Positions 63,110 to 64,000 of a stretch of 64,000 nucleotides of DNA are shown here, piece after piece. The DNA is taken from the NCBI GenBank assembly GCA_021831785.1, contig JAKBMB010000011.1, positions 193,491 to 257,490 of the forward strand, in the 5' to 3' direction. The notes beneath the pieces were generated by a model, which saw only the letters and a list, made by a program, of their open reading frames with translations, ran no database searches and was not told where the DNA came from. The number at the start of each line of letters is the position of its first letter. The stretch's first letter is position 1. The stretch comes from Deltaproteobacteria bacterium (GTDB lineage Bacteria; Desulfobacterota; Binatia; Binatales; Binataceae). A program made the translations under genes and the position numbers.

Positions 63110-63907
63110 ATGGCGCAGGACATAGTTGATGTGGTGAAGGCGCTGCGTTCTCGCGGGCGACCCTTCGCGCTCGCAACAGTGGTCGAGACCCGAGGCTCCG
63201 CATCGGCCAAAAGCGGCGCCAAAGCGGTGATCGACGCCGACGGCAAAGTGGTCGCAGGATGGGTCGGCGGCGGCTGCGCCGAATCGACCGCCGCTCATGA
63301 GGCGCTGCGCTGTATCGCGGCCGGCAGCCCGGCGATCATCGATATAGAGCTCGACGACGAGGTCTTGGGCGCCGGGATGCCGTGCGGAGGCAGCATGCGA
63401 CTCTACATTGAACCGATCTTGCCGAAGCCCAGGCTATGGATACTGGGCCACGGGAGAATAGCCGAATGCGTCTGCCTATTCGCCGACGCGGTCGGGTTCG
63501 AGGTGGTCGTGGACGACCCCGCGGCCGAGGCCGAGAAATATCCTGGCGCGAGCCGTTTGATCGCCGAGGACCTGGAGTACGAAGAATTTCGCCCGGACGC
63601 GCAGGACTTCGTCGTTATCGCCACCCAGCATCGCGGCGACCACGAATCGCTCGCTCGCGCCCTGAGCGGCGCGGCGCGCTACGTGGCGCTGATCGCCAGC
63701 CGCAAGCGCGCCGATCTGGTGCTGGACTATTTGCGCCGGCAGGGCGCGGCGGCGCGGGATCTGGAGCGAGTGCACGCCCCTGCCGGCCTCGACTTGGGCG
63801 CGCGCACCCCGGAGGAGATCGCCTTGTGCGTCGTCAGCGAGATTGTCCAGGTTCGCCGCGGCGGGAGCGGGTTACCGATGGGCGGGCGCGGGCGCTTAAG
63901 CGCATAG
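63110..63907 (+). CDS. XdhC/CoxI family molybdenum cofactor maturation protein
   Basis: 265 residues. N-terminal XdhC-CoxI domain (VEALRSRGRPFALATVVETRGSASAKSGAKAVIDADGKVVAGWVGGGCAES) and C-terminal NAD-like domain with GHGRIAECV (~108-116), plus PAGLDLGARTPEEIALCVVSEIV near the end. A canonical XdhC without YHS domain, complementing the fusion at 61017. Delivers sulfurated Mo cofactor to the CO dehydrogenase or another hydroxylase. Confidence 0.9.
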   Translation: MAQDIVDVVKALRSRGRPFALATVVETRGSASAKSGAKAVIDADGKVVAGWVGGGCAESTAAHEALRCIAAGSPAIIDIELDDEVLGAGMPCGGSMRLYIEPILPKPRLWILGHGRIAECVCLFADAVGFEVVVDDPAAEAEKYPGASRLIAEDLEYEEFRPDAQDFVVIATQHRGDHESLARALSGAARYVALIASRKRADLVLDYLRRQGAAARDLERVHAPAGLDLGARTPEEIALCVVSEIVQVRRGGSGLPMGGRGRLSA

Positions 63908-63947
63908 CCGCCGAAACGTCTGCGCGGGAGCGCGAAAGAGCCAAGTT

Positions 63948-64000
63948 ATGCGCCGGCAAGTCCAGGAGGATTTCCCCTTTTTACGGGAGGCGGCCGGACC
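63948..64000 (+). CDS. Start of a further gene, 3' partial
   Basis: Seventeen codons from ATG run to the window edge (RRQVQEDFPFLREAAGP). The V-x-x-DFPFLREA pattern is like the N-terminus of SufS-type cysteine desulfurase/selenocysteine lyase family aminotransferases, but this is too short to claim. Ribosome site weak. Confidence 0.3.
   Translation, partial: MRRQVQEDFPFLREAAG

Noticed and set aside
62493-63125. 210-codon plus-strand open frame between the MocA-like gene and XdhC
   Set aside because: It begins inside the MocA-like gene in another frame, has no ribosome site and no recognisable domain.
1-64000. tRNA, rRNA and CRISPR arrays
   Set aside because: All intergenic regions were read for tRNA arms, rRNA conserved blocks and regular repeats; none was found.

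Overview
The window is high-GC DNA with dense genes on both strands. It has no rRNA, tRNA, CRISPR, transposase or phage genes, and almost every gene is of housekeeping or metabolic type. A complete Mla phospholipid-transport set, a heavy-metal RND pump and several lipoproteins indicate a diderm (Gram-negative) bacterium. Coenzyme F420 genes (cofC and an F420-type luciferase-like oxidoreductase), paired desulforedoxin mini-proteins, an aerobic CO dehydrogenase cluster and a probable selenoprotein together suggest an uncultured-type lineage such as Binatota or a deltaproteobacterial relative. That placement is inference; no marker in the window settles it.

Layout. 1-6456: the end of a CzcB-like adaptor and a complete CzcA-type RND pump. 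On the opposite strand are an ECF sigma factor, its zinc-finger anti-sigma factor (4-nt overlap), a Spy/CnrX-like periplasmic metal sensor and a short-chain dehydrogenase. This looks like a metal-sensing module. 6650-12094: F420-type oxidoreductase, beta-hydroxyacid dehydrogenase, a peroxiredoxin whose peroxidatic Cys codon is an in-frame TGA followed by a hairpin with bacterial SECIS geometry, thiD-tenA and sufT. 12283-17320: macro-domain protein, peptide-type ABC receptor with two permeases (no ATPase genes), mtnA. 17552-23179: a small DNA-binding-like protein with a palindromic operator candidate, a probable structured RNA with its own terminator, an RRM protein, an RNase II-family enzyme, an excisionase-like HTH protein and rnhB.

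23654-30806 is a pyruvate dehydrogenase/lipoylation series (pdhA-pdhB-pdhC-lpdA-lipB-lipA), which makes the complex, its E3 and its lipoyl cofactor. 30835-35273 (minus) is mlaE-F-D-C-A. 35508-36158 is cofC. 36760-47448 holds a TPR/SH3 lipoprotein, a dienelactone hydrolase remnant, rplU-rpmA-obgE-proB-proA-nadD-rsfS, a THUMP methyltransferase, efp with an unusual loop residue, a 47-residue membrane protein, ygfZ and a first desulforedoxin. 47680-53723 holds an amidohydrolase, two crotonases around an acyl-CoA ligase, a second desulforedoxin and an SPL-like radical SAM protein.

54207-63907 is a form I (aerobic, Mo-Cu) carbon monoxide dehydrogenase cluster: coxM-coxS-coxL-coxG-coxD-coxE, a CoxF/XdhC protein fused to a YHS domain, a MocA-like nucleotidyltransferase and a second XdhC. 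CoxL carries the form I active-site loop AYRCSFR, so oxidation of CO as an energy source is the best-supported physiological inference here. The strongest individual candidate for something not normally annotated is the selenocysteine peroxiredoxin at 9322-9774, which standard gene callers would truncate or call a pseudogene.
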